Assembly: GCA_022842865.1 (NCBI GenBank) | Contig: JALHOV010000017.1 | Span: 1-32,087 of the forward strand | DNA length: 32,087 bases | Origin: Vulcanimicrobiota bacterium | GTDB lineage: Bacteria; Vulcanimicrobiota; Xenobia; Xenobiales; JADMJV01 | Direction: 5' to 3' | In this document: positions 7,424-15,658 of the stretch, piece by piece | Layout of the letters: the number at the start of each line of letters is the position of its first letter | Numbering within the stretch: the stretch's first letter is position 1 | Made by a program: the position numbers and the translations under genes | Notes under the pieces: generated by a model | Told to the model about the DNA's origin: nothing | Database searches by the model: none | Seen by the model: the letters and a program-made list of their open reading frames with translations, nothing else

Positions 7424-7708
7424 ATGAAAACCATGCTCATTTCCGTATTTGCCTTAACTGGACTGGCTTTCGCTGAGCCCGCTCCGCAACGTCAGCCAGC
7501 CCCCCAGCAGACCCAGGCCGCGACGGCTGCCGCTTCCGATTGCTGCCAGCCAAAGGCCGACTGCTGCAAGCCGGGGGCGGACTGCTGCCCAACAGAGAAG
7601 GCAGACGCCAAGGCAGACTGCTGCAAAGAGAAAGCGGTCGCCAAGGCGGACAGTTGCTGCGCTCCCGGAGCCGCTTGCTGCGTGCCCGGGGCAGCCTGCT
7701 GTGAGTAG
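7424..7708 (+). CDS. Exported protein with seven evenly spaced Cys-Cys pairs
   Basis: A 94-aa protein with a clear Sec leader (MKTMLISVFALTGLAFA) and a Gln/Pro/Ala-rich spacer. A C-terminal half contains seven CC pairs at residues 40, 47, 54, 66, 78, 85 and 92. The spacings are 7, 7, 12, 12, 7, 7, a symmetric pattern; the repeat unit is roughly KADCCKPG. An excellent ribosome site (AGGAGGA, 7411-7417) precedes the ATG, and an intrinsic terminator follows. Regular vicinal cysteines in an exported protein suggest metal binding or disulfide cross-linking, but no known metallothionein or copper-chaperone motif is present. It is the partner of the preceding Cys-rich gene. Confidence 0.8.
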   Translation: MKTMLISVFALTGLAFAEPAPQRQPAPQQTQAATAAASDCCQPKADCCKPGADCCPTEKADAKADCCKEKAVAKADSCCAPGAACCVPGAACCE

Positions 7709-7723
7709 CAGCGCCTGAATCGA

Positions 7724-7754
7724 AGGCCCCCCGGCAGAGCCGGGGGGCCTTTTT
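7724..7754 (+). terminator. Strong intrinsic terminator
   Basis: A perfect 12-bp stem (AGGCCCCCCGGC, 7724-7735, with GCCGGGGGGCCT, 7739-7750) closes a 3-nt loop and runs directly into a T tract. It ends the Cys-rich gene transcript and separates it from the next gene. Confidence 0.9.
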
Positions 7755-7797
7755 AATTTTTCAGCAATTTTTAGTGGAGCAAGCGTATGCTCGGTTT

Positions 7798-8553
7798 ATG
7801 GATATTCGCAATCAATACGCTTTCTCGCAAAACAACTTTGTAGGCCAGACCGCCAGCCGTGACATGACCAACCTGGTCGTCGCCAACGCCGCCAACGGAG
7901 AGCCCGTGGTCAAGCCTTGCAAGCCCGACAGCTTCATTCCGGTCAGCGACCACGTGGCTCTGGCCCACCGCCCCAACGGGGAAAGCGACTGGCAGCCCGT
8001 GCGCAGCCTGGCTCAGTTCCAGGAGATCGTCAAGAACACCCCGGCCGAGCAACTCGGACAGAACCTGGGCGTATGGACCGACAAGAAAAGCTTCTGGATT
8101 ATCGGCAAGCGCGACGGAGTGCCGCAAAGCAGTGAAGTGAAGACTTTCGCTCAGCGCTGGGACGGTATGCAGACCACCGTCACCCGCCCGCTGGTCGACA
8201 AAGGATTTCGCCTGGGCGACACTCCCGCCGCCGACGTCATCGAATGCCAGGTTGGCCTGGACGCGGCGCAGATCACCATCGATCCCAAATCGTTTGAAGT
8301 CAAGACAGGCACCTATCCCGACAAGCAAGTCGGCTTCTTCCACGAAGTCGGCAAGGTCAGCCAGCACGACATTTATCTGCCCAAGGGCCTGGGCCAGCCC
8401 GCCGAAGTCATTAGCAACGGCGGTGAAAAGTCGCTGCTCGACGCCAACCACCCGGACCTCTTCAACCACGGTGGTGCGGCCATGTATGTGATGCCCAAGG
8501 TGCTGGCGCCAGGCCAGGCCGACCCGTCAGCCCAGTTCCAGATTTTCAGCTGA
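7798..8553 (+). CDS. Hypothetical protein, about 251 aa
   Basis: I do not recognise this protein. It has no leader or membrane segment and begins MDIRNQYAFSQNN if the ATG at 7798 is used; an in-frame GTG at 7774 would add eight residues. No good ribosome site supports either. The sequence is a mixed alpha/beta globular one with several DxxF, WxP and G-rich turns and many charged residues, and ends in QADPSAQFQIFS. Codon usage and composition match the neighbours, and it lies between a terminator and the GH19-type gene, probably with its own promoter in the AT-rich stretch 7751-7775. Its acidic, soluble character and the lack of a leader are shared with the lytic enzyme downstream. Confidence 0.7.
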   Translation: MDIRNQYAFSQNNFVGQTASRDMTNLVVANAANGEPVVKPCKPDSFIPVSDHVALAHRPNGESDWQPVRSLAQFQEIVKNTPAEQLGQNLGVWTDKKSFWIIGKRDGVPQSSEVKTFAQRWDGMQTTVTRPLVDKGFRLGDTPAADVIECQVGLDAAQITIDPKSFEVKTGTYPDKQVGFFHEVGKVSQHDIYLPKGLGQPAEVISNGGEKSLLDANHPDLFNHGGAAMYVMPKVLAPGQADPSAQFQIFS

Positions 8554-8667
8554 GTGAAACGTTAACAATCGTTTTACATTTCGTCAGTACTAGAGGGCTC
8601 TGCTTGAGTCGAATTTTTACTTCCAGGCCTATGCTGTCTACAGACAAGCAAGCCCTGGAGGTGACCG

Positions 8668-9636
8668 ATGTATCAAGCAACCATAACCACTCTGCAACTG
8701 AACCCCAACCCCGGCGCGGGTTCTTCCCCCTCGATCGGGATGCCGATGCTCGATTCTTCGGTTTCGCAGCGCTGTATGGGCTTGAACAATACGGGCGGGC
8801 TGCAGCCAATGCCCGGAGCAGGCATCCCCGGTTTCGCTAACACCGGCTACAACGTCGACCCCTCGATGCTGCTAACTCAGCAGATGATGACGATGGAGCT
8901 GATGTTAGACATGATGGCCTTGATGCTCGGCGCTGGCGGCGCTATGCCCAACGCGATGGGGATGAATCCCAATGCCTCGGGTGGCCTGGGCGCTGCAAGT
9001 GGCGTATCCGGTGGCGGTGGCTCTGCGAGCGGCAGCGGCGGTGCCTCCAGCGCAGGCGGAACCCAGGGCGCGCAGGCCTTTGATGCAGCCAAGCCCATTA
9101 CCACCAACATCGACCAAATCGTCAATGCCCTCGACCCGGGCTACCGCGAATACGCTAAAAAGAGCTTTCCCCTGATCCTGGGAGAGTGTCAGAAACAAGG
9201 CGTTACCGACAAGCAACAGATCGCCTACATTCTGGCCACGACCGTGCACGAGTCGGGCGCCGGTAAGTATATGGAAGAAATCGCCTCGGGCTCGGCCTAC
9301 GAAGGCCGCAAAGACCTGGGAAACAACCAGTCGGGCGACGGCGTGCGCTACAAAGGCCGCGGTTTCGTGCAAATCACCGGTCGCAATAACTACACCAACT
9401 GGTCCAAGAAGTTGGGCATGGACCTGGTGGGCAACCCCGAGCAGGCCGAGCGGCCCGAAATCGCCGCGCGTATCCTGGTCCAGGGCATGAAAGAAGGCTC
9501 CTTCACCGGCAAGAAGCTGTCTGACTACATTGGCGGCGGCAAGCAAGACTTCGAAGGCGCCCGGCGCATCGTCAACGGCACCGACAAAGCCGGCACCTTT
9601 GCCGGCACCGCCCGCAAGATTTTGGCCGTATTGTAG
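8668..9636 (+). CDS. GH19 (chitinase/endolysin)-type lytic enzyme without a signal peptide
   Basis: A 322-aa protein. Residues 145-322 form a glycoside hydrolase family 19-like domain: AYILATTVHESGAGKY with the probable catalytic E195, YEGRKDLGN (211-219), GDGVRYKGRGFVQITGRNNY (223-242) and a C-terminal DFEGARRIVNGTDKAGTFA. Related domains occur in phage endolysins and bacterial peptidoglycan or chitin hydrolases. The first 145 residues are unusual: no leader, Pro/Gly/Ser-rich, a Met-rich amphipathic patch (MLLTQQMMTMELMLDMMALML, 67-87, broken by few polar residues) and a Gly/Ser linker. GGAGGTG at 8657-8663 fixes the start. Export would need a holin, a dedicated secretion system or lysis. 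No phage structural genes are nearby. Confidence 0.8.
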   Translation: MYQATITTLQLNPNPGAGSSPSIGMPMLDSSVSQRCMGLNNTGGLQPMPGAGIPGFANTGYNVDPSMLLTQQMMTMELMLDMMALMLGAGGAMPNAMGMNPNASGGLGAASGVSGGGGSASGSGGASSAGGTQGAQAFDAAKPITTNIDQIVNALDPGYREYAKKSFPLILGECQKQGVTDKQQIAYILATTVHESGAGKYMEEIASGSAYEGRKDLGNNQSGDGVRYKGRGFVQITGRNNYTNWSKKLGMDLVGNPEQAERPEIAARILVQGMKEGSFTGKKLSDYIGGGKQDFEGARRIVNGTDKAGTFAGTARKILAVL

Positions 9637-9683
9637 GCTCAAACCGACCACCAGAGGCCAACACAGGGAGTCTGGAGGTCCGC

Positions 9684-10184
9684 TTGGAACTGCCGGGTAT
9701 GCAGAAATTGACTCACGCCCTCGTATGCCTGATTACCGCAACTGCCCTGGCCACCCCGCTGAAGGTGACGGATGCCCAAAGGCTCGGCGACCTGCGCCTC
9801 GGCTTGGAATCGGCCCAGTTAACGCCTCTGCTGGGCAAGCCCAGCAAAGAGGGCAAACCCTTGGAAGAAGGGGCCACCGGCCTGACCGTCAAGGACCAGA
9901 CCTTCAAAAAACAGGGCGTGGTGATTACTCTCTCCCGGGAAAAGAAAGCCCGAGTCTGGCGAGTGGAGCGTTTTGTGGTTACCGCTCCCTGCCCCTGGAA
10001 AACCCCGCAAGGCATCGGCATCGGTTCCAGCGACCAGCAAGTGCGCAAGGCCTACAGCCAGTTGCTGGACAGCGAGAGCCAGTCAGCCACACAACTGGTG
10101 GTCGGCAGCATCTATGATGGTGTCATTTTCCACATCAAAAACGGCAAAGTGGAATCGATCTTCGTAGGCGCCGCCGCTGAGTAG
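9684..10184 (+). CDS. Small exported protein of unknown function
   Basis: 166 aa with an N-terminal leader (HALVCLITATALATP) and a mature part of about 140 residues. It contains two GLxLG/GIGIGSS-type turns, LGDLRLGLESAQLTPLLGKP and GIGIGSSDQQVRKAYSQ, a layout common in small periplasmic proteins with two copies of a G-x-G-x-S-x-x-x-V motif. GGAGG (9673-9677) is correctly spaced for the TTG at 9684, while the ATG at 9699 lies too far from it; either start retains the leader. The gene follows the GH19-type gene by 47 bp in the same direction. The stop codon abuts the G-rich repeat array. Confidence 0.65.
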   Translation: MELPGMQKLTHALVCLITATALATPLKVTDAQRLGDLRLGLESAQLTPLLGKPSKEGKPLEEGATGLTVKDQTFKKQGVVITLSREKKARVWRVERFVVTAPCPWKTPQGIGIGSSDQQVRKAYSQLLDSESQSATQLVVGSIYDGVIFHIKNGKVESIFVGAAAE

Positions 10185-10310
10185 TGGGGGTGCAAGGGGG
10201 AGGCGCGTTAGCCCCCCCTTGATCCCTGAAGTGGGGGTGCAAGGGGGAGGCGCGTTAGCCCCCCTTGATCCTGAAGTGGGGGTGCAAGGGGGAGGCGCGT
10301 TAGCCCCCCT
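10184..10310. repeat. Three-copy G/C-rich tandem repeat between convergent genes
   Basis: Copies begin at 10184, 10231 and 10276 with GTGGGGGTGCAAGGGGGAGG and continue CGCGTTAGCCCCCC TTGATC(C)CTGAA; lengths are 47, 45 and a truncated 35 bp. Each copy can fold (AAGGGGG with CCCCCTT around an 11-base loop) and carries two G5 runs, so G-quadruplexes are also possible. The array starts on the last base of one stop codon and ends past the stop of the facing gene (TTA at 10300-10302 supplies its TAA). It probably acts as a bidirectional transcript end. Confidence 0.85.
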
Positions 10311-10917
10311 CTTCTTCTTCCGGCAACTCGACATAGTCGACCTTGCCCTCTTTAAAAGTGCGAAACGGCACCTTGCTGTGCACCATCTGGTGGTCGTGTT
10401 CGCCGGCCAGCCTCTTGATCTCGCCCAGGAACAGTTCGGGATGGGGAAAGTGGGCCCAGAGCACGGCTTCATCGCTGCCCACAAAGAGAAAGCCGTGATT
10501 GGCGTGCAGCCATTGCAGCAATGGCAGGTCGTCGGGAAAAAAGTCGTCCTCGCTGACCGCCTGCGGGCCAAGGATGTGCAGATACAGTTCGTGACCGAAA
10601 CTTTCCCGTCCCTCGAGAAAGTCGGCATCGAATTGCTGGGCCACCAGATGCCAGGTGCGCTGCTCCGACTCCCAATAGGTTGGGGTCTTGCGATACTCAA
10701 GGGTGGACAAAGTCCAACCCATGCGCTGACAAGCACTGTGAATCGCTTGCGAGATAATTTGTGACCAGGCCAGCTCCGCGTCCTCGTCCAGGTCCTCTTC
10801 CAGGTCGTTTTTAGCGTAGCCGTCGTAGGTAGGCCAGAGGCAGACCAGCTGCTGTACGTGCAAGGGAAACGGAAAGGGGTGTTTCGGCACGGCACAAAAA
10901 CGGATTTCCTGGAGCAT
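10300..10917 (-). CDS. Hypothetical soluble protein, 205 aa
   Basis: I do not recognise a family. There is no leader or membrane segment. The protein is acidic (AKNDLEEDLDEDAELAW, 55-50s region; PEEEEGG tail) with many aromatic residues (WPTYDGY, WESEQRTWHL, EAVLWAHFPHPELFLG), suggesting a compact alpha/beta fold. The C-terminal PEEEEGG and stop codon come from the third copy of the adjacent G-rich repeat, so the repeat has invaded or rewritten the end of this gene. ATG at 10917 has no strong ribosome site. It is transcribed away from dnaE, with about 100 bp between the two starts. Confidence 0.65.
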   Translation of the reverse strand: MLQEIRFCAVPKHPFPFPLHVQQLVCLWPTYDGYAKNDLEEDLDEDAELAWSQIISQAIHSACQRMGWTLSTLEYRKTPTYWESEQRTWHLVAQQFDADFLEGRESFGHELYLHILGPQAVSEDDFFPDDLPLLQWLHANHGFLFVGSDEAVLWAHFPHPELFLGEIKRLAGEHDHQMVHSKVPFRTFKEGKVDYVELPEEEEGG

Positions 10918-10967
10918 TTCTCGATCAAGCCAGCCGATTGAGAAACTGTCAAGGTCGCTTGAAGCAA

Positions 10968-11004
10968 ACTAGGGTTCGACAGGGAGAAAGCGCGGAACCC
11001 TAGT
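10968..11004. promoter_or_regulatory. Palindrome in the dnaE upstream region
   Basis: Perfect 10-base arms ACTAGGGTTC (10968-10977) and GAACCCTAGT (10995-11004) flank 17 bases and end 12 bp before the dnaE ATG. It could be a leader hairpin or an operator. There is no T tract after it, so it is not an intrinsic terminator. Confidence 0.5.
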
Positions 11005-11016
11005 AACAGAGGCCTG

Positions 11017-14000
11017 ATGTCCCAGTTTGTACACCTCCACTGCCACACCGAATACAGCCTGCTTGACGGCTGCAATCGCATCAACGACATGGTCAAACAC
11101 GCGGCCGCTCTGGGTATGCCTGCCCTGGCCATGACCGATCACGGCGTCATGTATGGGGCCGTGCAGTTCTACGACGCCTGCATGAAGCACGGCGTCAAAC
11201 CACTGATCGGTTGCGAAGTCTACGTGGCCCAGCGAGGCATGCTGGATAAGGAGGCGGGCAAAGACAACCGTCCCTACCATTTCACGCTGCTGGCCAAGGA
11301 CCGCGAAGGTTATGCCAACCTGTGCCAACTGGTCAGCGCCGGCAATCTGGAGGGTTACTACTATAAACCGCGTGTCGACCGGGCCATGCTGGAGAAACAC
11401 AGCGGAGGACTGGTGGCGCTCTCGGGCTGCTTGCGCGGCGAGGTGAACGCCGCGCTGCTGGATGGCAATCCCAAGGACGCGCGCCGTCGCCTGGGAGAAC
11501 TGCGCGACATTTTCCGCGACGATCTGTACGTGGAACTGATGGACCACGGCATCGAGGAGCAACGCGTTACCAACATTGAGCTGATCAAGATGGCCCGCGA
11601 CATGAACATGAAGCTGGTGGCCACCAACGACGCTCACTACATGACGCGTGACGACGCCACCATTCAGGACGTGCTGGTGTGCGTGCAGACGGGCAAGCTT
11701 CTCACCGACACCAACCGCATGAAATTTTTCGCTCCCGAGTTCTATATCAAGAGCTACGAGGAAATGGCTCGCAACTTTAGCGAGCTACCCGATGCTCTGA
11801 GCAACACGCTGCTGGTGGCCGAAAAGATCGATCTGAAACTGGACTACGATAGTGTCCATCTGCCGGTCTTTCCTTGCCCGGAGGGCTTCACGTCGGAGGA
11901 ATATCTCAAGAAGCTGTGCCGTGACGGTCTGATCTGGCGATTTAATAGTGACAACCCGAGCCCCGCCATCATGGATCGCATGCAGGTGGAGCTGGACGTC
12001 ATCGTTCCCAAGGGCTTTGCCGACTACTTCCTGCTGGTCTGGGACTTCATCAACTATGCCCGCAGCCAGGACATCCCGGTGGGCCCCGGTCGCGGTTCGG
12101 CGGCCGGCTCACTGGTCGCCTTTCTGTTGGGCATCACCAACATCAATCCCCTCGACCACGACCTGCTTTTCGAACGATTCCTCAACCCCGAGCGCACCGA
12201 ACTGCCCGACATCGACACCGACTTCTGCGTGGAACGGCGCGGAGAAGTCATTCAATACGTGCGCAACAAGTTCGGCCGCGACAAAGTGGCCCAGATTATC
12301 ACCTTCGGCCGCATGAAGGCGCGCGCCGCCATCCGCGACGTGGCCCGCGTGCTCGACGTGCCGCTGGCCAAAGTGGATAAAGTCGCCAAAGCCGTCCCCG
12401 AGGGTCCCCAGGTTTATCTGAAAGACGCGCTGGATTCACCCGAATTCAAGCGCATGATGGAAGAGGATCCGGAAGTCAATAACGTAGTGGAAATGGCGCT
12501 TCGGGTCGAGGGCATGGCACGCAACGCCGGCATCCACGCCGCCGGCGTCATCGTCTGTTCGCAGCCGCTGGCTTCGCTGGTGCCGCTGCAAAAGATGAAC
12601 GGCGATGAAATCGTGGTTCAGTATGACATGAACGACTCCACCAAAGTCGGCATGGTCAAAATGGACTTCCTGGGCCTGCGCAACCTGACCGTCATCAAAG
12701 ACTGCCTCAAGATCATCAAAGAATATCGCGGCATCGAAGTGGATGTGGAGCATCTGGAGCCCTTCCAGGATCCGGGCACCTATCAGCTGCTCTCGGATGC
12801 CGACACCAACGGCGTCTTCCAGCTTGAATCCGACGGAATGAAGCGCTACCTCAAGCAGCTGAAGCCGGACAAGTTCTCCGATATCGTGGCCTTCCTGGCA
12901 CTTTATCGTCCGGGTCCGCTGCAGGGCGGCGTGGTCGATGACTTTATCCGACGACGACACGGTCGCGGCGGCGAGGTCACCTACCCGCACGCCAAACTCG
13001 AACCTATCCTGAAGGATACCTACGGCTTCTTCCTCTATCAGGAGCAGGTCATGCTCACCGCCAACGTGCTGGCCGGCTACACGCTGGCAATGGCCGACGG
13101 GCTGCGCAAGGCCATGGGCAAAAAGAAGATGGACGTGATGGAAAAGCATCGCAAAATCTTCACTGAGGGGGCCGTGGAAAGGGGCGTCGACAAGAAGCTG
13201 GCCGGCGAGATCTTCGAGACCATGGAAAAGTTCGCAGCTTACGGCTTCAACAAGTCGCACTCGGCCGCTTACGCCGTCGTCTCCTACCAGACGGCCTACC
13301 TCAAGGCCAACTATCGCACCGAATATATGGCCGCGCTCATGACCAGCGTGCTCTCCTCGATTGAAAAGGTCAGCTTCTTTATCAAAGAGTGCAACCAGTC
13401 GGGCATCGCTGTACTGCCGCCCGACGTGAACGAGTCCCGGGTGGGCTTCTCGGTTTCGGATAAGGGCATTCGCTGGGGAATGGGAGCGGTGCGCAACGTG
13501 GGCGTGGCCGCCGTCGAAGCCATTATAGAATCCCGCGAAAAAGACGGCCCCTTCAAGGACCTGGCCGATCTGTGTCATCGCATCGACCTCCGACTGTGCA
13601 ACAAGCGCACCCTGGAGGGCCTGATCAAAGCGGGCGGGATGGACAGTTTCGGCGAGAACCGGGCCACCCTGCTGAGCGCCGTAGATGCGTGTGCCGACGC
13701 CGGGCAGCGCGCCGCCCGCGAAGCTCTTACGGGACAATTCGGTCTTTTTGACGACGCCGGCAGCACTCAGGCCAGTTTCGCCGACCTCTGTCCCAAGCGA
13801 CTGGCCGAGTTTCCCAAGCGCCAGTTGCTCGAGATGGAACGCGAAATGCTGGGCGTCTATCTGTCCGATACGCCCCTTTCCGAAGTGCGCGACACCATGA
13901 GGCAGCACGCCACCCACCGCATCGCGATGCTCAACGGAATGGAGAGTGGCGTGCAAGTTTCCATCGCCGGACTGATTTCCACTTCACGCAAGATCATCAC

Positions 14001-14508
14001 CCGCTTCAAAACGCCTATGGTCTTCCTGCAGTTCGAGGATGAAACCGGCACCACAGAGGTAACCATACGACCCGCCACCTATGACAAATGTGCGGCTCTC
14101 TTGCAGGATGGTGCTCTCCTGTTGGTGCGCGGACGCACCGAGATCCGGCAGGCCCGCCGCGATGCCGACGACGACGGAGCCGATGCCCCCCAAGAGCAGG
14201 TCAAAGTGACGGCCGAAGAAATCCTCTGCCTGCAATCGCTGGCCGCCGCCAAAAACGGCAAAGCCAAACTTCGACTCCCCGGGGTACACATCCGCGTGCA
14301 GATGTTCCAGAGTGACTTTATGCCTCAGCTGCGCGACATTCTCTTGCGCCACCGGGGCGACCAGGAAGTCTACCTGCATCTGGTCAGTCCCCAGGGAGAG
14401 ACGGTGATGCACCTGGCCGAAACCTTCAACGTGCGCGACACCAACGACCTCAAATCAGGTGTGCGCCGCTTGTTGGGTCAGGAAGCCATCTGGGAAGAGG
14501 CCAGTTAA
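11017..14508 (+). CDS. dnaE: DNA polymerase III subunit alpha
   Basis: The replicative polymerase catalytic subunit, 1163 aa, the normal length for the DnaE1 type. Domains in order: PHP domain (about 1-290) with HLHCHTEYSLLDG and TDHGVMYG; palm with GPGRGSAAGSLVAFLLG and the acidic motif PDIDTDF (396-402); fingers with the VEGMARNAGIHAAGVIV stretch; the AAYGFNKSHSAAYAVVSYQT stretch; a helix-hairpin-helix region (GLIKAGGMDSFG); and an OB-fold near residues 978-1060 (VSIAGLISTSRKI, MVFLQFEDETGTTEV). The internal beta-clamp motif should lie between HhH and OB-fold (GQFGLFD near residue 906 is a candidate). The PHP metal-ligand histidines appear intact, so proofreading or pyrophosphatase-type activity is possible. 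Start ATG follows AGAGG. Its stop overlaps the convergent gene by the palindrome TTAA. Confidence 0.98.
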   Translation: MSQFVHLHCHTEYSLLDGCNRINDMVKHAAALGMPALAMTDHGVMYGAVQFYDACMKHGVKPLIGCEVYVAQRGMLDKEAGKDNRPYHFTLLAKDREGYANLCQLVSAGNLEGYYYKPRVDRAMLEKHSGGLVALSGCLRGEVNAALLDGNPKDARRRLGELRDIFRDDLYVELMDHGIEEQRVTNIELIKMARDMNMKLVATNDAHYMTRDDATIQDVLVCVQTGKLLTDTNRMKFFAPEFYIKSYEEMARNFSELPDALSNTLLVAEKIDLKLDYDSVHLPVFPCPEGFTSEEYLKKLCRDGLIWRFNSDNPSPAIMDRMQVELDVIVPKGFADYFLLVWDFINYARSQDIPVGPGRGSAAGSLVAFLLGITNINPLDHDLLFERFLNPERTELPDIDTDFCVERRGEVIQYVRNKFGRDKVAQIITFGRMKARAAIRDVARVLDVPLAKVDKVAKAVPEGPQVYLKDALDSPEFKRMMEEDPEVNNVVEMALRVEGMARNAGIHAAGVIVCSQPLASLVPLQKMNGDEIVVQYDMNDSTKVGMVKMDFLGLRNLTVIKDCLKIIKEYRGIEVDVEHLEPFQDPGTYQLLSDADTNGVFQLESDGMKRYLKQLKPDKFSDIVAFLALYRPGPLQGGVVDDFIRRRHGRGGEVTYPHAKLEPILKDTYGFFLYQEQVMLTANVLAGYTLAMADGLRKAMGKKKMDVMEKHRKIFTEGAVERGVDKKLAGEIFETMEKFAAYGFNKSHSAAYAVVSYQTAYLKANYRTEYMAALMTSVLSSIEKVSFFIKECNQSGIAVLPPDVNESRVGFSVSDKGIRWGMGAVRNVGVAAVEAIIESREKDGPFKDLADLCHRIDLRLCNKRTLEGLIKAGGMDSFGENRATLLSAVDACADAGQRAAREALTGQFGLFDDAGSTQASFADLCPKRLAEFPKRQLLEMEREMLGVYLSDTPLSEVRDTMRQHATHRIAMLNGMESGVQVSIAGLISTSRKIITRFKTPMVFLQFEDETGTTEVTIRPATYDKCAALLQDGALLLVRGRTEIRQARRDADDDGADAPQEQVKVTAEEILCLQSLAAAKNGKAKLRLPGVHIRVQMFQSDFMPQLRDILLRHRGDQEVYLHLVSPQGETVMHLAETFNVRDTNDLKSGVRRLLGQEAIWEEAS

Positions 14509-15002
14509 CGCCCGGTGCTGGGTAAACCGTAGGCCGCGGCCACCTCATCGAAGGTCTGGCCTCCCCCATTCAGGTAGCCGCGCATCGGCTTGCCTCCGGC
14601 GAAATAGATCAGCTCAGAGCACTCAAAACAGATCAACAGTTCCGCCTCAACCACCCCATTTCGTTCCAGGCGTAGAGCATGACGAGGATCAAAGCACCAC
14701 GAGACCCCGTTGCTGTAACGGCGCAAAGACTTGCTCAAGGCTCGCAGCAGCCGATCGGTGTCGGCGTCAGCCAACCTCGCCTGGCCGCGGATCGGATGAC
14801 GCCGAAAGTAGCTTTGGGGATGGGCCCTTACCTGCTTTTCGTTCTCCACCGGTTCCGGCTTGATGATGTACAATCTTCCACTGGCCCGAGACCGGTCCAG
14901 CCGATCGGCAACTAACAGGTTCTGGCGCTTCAAGTCCAGCGCTCCTTTGGCACCCACCGGTAGGGCGCTCAAAGCCATTAGCAAAAGCTGACGTCGAGTC
15001 AT
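14505..15002 (-). CDS. Exported hypothetical protein with a TRRQ leader
   Basis: About 165 aa. The leader MTRRQLLLMALSALPVGAKG has a twin-Arg start but lacks the usual F-L-K context, so Tat export is only possible. The mature protein contains a conserved-looking core: SNGVSWCFDPRHALR and AELLICFECSELIYFAG, with three Cys that might bind metal or a cofactor. I do not know a named family. AGGGAGG (15013-15019) serves the ATG at 15002 with 10-nt spacing; an in-frame TTG at 15008 is only 4 nt from it. The gene is convergent with dnaE and divergent from the Pro-rich gene. Confidence 0.7.
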   Translation of the reverse strand: MTRRQLLLMALSALPVGAKGALDLKRQNLLVADRLDRSRASGRLYIIKPEPVENEKQVRAHPQSYFRRHPIRGQARLADADTDRLLRALSKSLRRYSNGVSWCFDPRHALRLERNGVVEAELLICFECSELIYFAGGKPMRGYLNGGGQTFDEVAAAYGLPSTGR

Positions 15003-15076
15003 ATCCAACGAGCCTCCCTGGCAAAATTTGGTTAAGTTTTCATGGTTCTTTGAGGCGGCCGGCGTAGCTTAAGGCC

Positions 15077-15658
15077 ATGATCATTCAGTCAAGGATTCCG
15101 CCGACCCGAGCGACGGCCGTATCCAATACTTGGAACGATGACGAGGGCGACGACGACCCTTGGTCCGGCTATGGCGACACCCTCGAGATGGAGTTGACTC
15201 CCAAGGCCGCAGCCCCTGCCGCCGCCCCTGCGCCAGTGGCTTGTGCGCCGCGCGAAGACGAATTTGCCGCTGCCCAGGCCCGCCTCCAGCAACGCAGCCT
15301 GGAGCTGCAGCAGCAGCACTTGCGCCGCAATGCTCGCCGCCAACAGCAGGCTCCGCAATACTTTCCCCATCTTGAGCAGGGCCCGAATTTTGGGAACGGC
15401 CTCCCCGGTCGCGGTTATGCTCCCGTCCAATATTACCCTCCGCAGCCAGCGGCTCCGGTCCGTTACACCCCTCCCGTCCAGGCCCCGGTCCACCAGGCCC
15501 CGCCGGCGGTGCTCCCAATCGAGCCCGATCCTCTGGCTGCTCCGCAGACTTTACCCTATGAAATCGACGCTTACGGCAATCCGATTTTGCCCGACGGAAT
15601 GGAACTGGACGCCTGGGGCAATTTAGTGCCCCGTAACGACTACTACACCAATTACTAA
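15077..15658 (+). CDS. Pro/Ala/Gln-rich low-complexity protein
   Basis: 193 aa, no leader or membrane segment. An acidic N-terminus (NDDEGDDDPWSGYGD) is followed by an Ala/Pro tract, then a Gln/Arg-rich helix that is probably a coiled coil (residues 70-95, LQQRSLELQQQHLRRN). A Pro/Tyr/Val-rich disordered part comes next. The C-terminus carries two copies of a short motif, EIDAYGNPILP and ELDAWGNLVP. This organisation suggests a scaffold or assembly protein. The stop overlaps the convergent epimerase gene by 4 bp. I cannot name a family; composition alone makes homology searching unreliable. Confidence 0.65.
   Translation: MIIQSRIPPTRATAVSNTWNDDEGDDDPWSGYGDTLEMELTPKAAAPAAAPAPVACAPREDEFAAAQARLQQRSLELQQQHLRRNARRQQQAPQYFPHLEQGPNFGNGLPGRGYAPVQYYPPQPAAPVRYTPPVQAPVHQAPPAVLPIEPDPLAAPQTLPYEIDAYGNPILPDGMELDAWGNLVPRNDYYTNY

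Noticed and set aside
8604-8636. Sigma-70 promoter TTGAGT...TATGCT before the GH19-type gene
   Set aside because: The spacer is 20 bases, too long for confidence.
8668-9636. Prophage endolysin cassette
   Set aside because: No holin, structural, integrase or packaging genes are nearby and composition matches the surroundings.
10184-10310. CRISPR array
   Set aside because: Only three directly abutting copies without unique spacers, and no cas genes.
12436-13956. Long minus-strand open frame inside dnaE
   Set aside because: It mirrors the codon pattern of dnaE and contains no recognisable domain.
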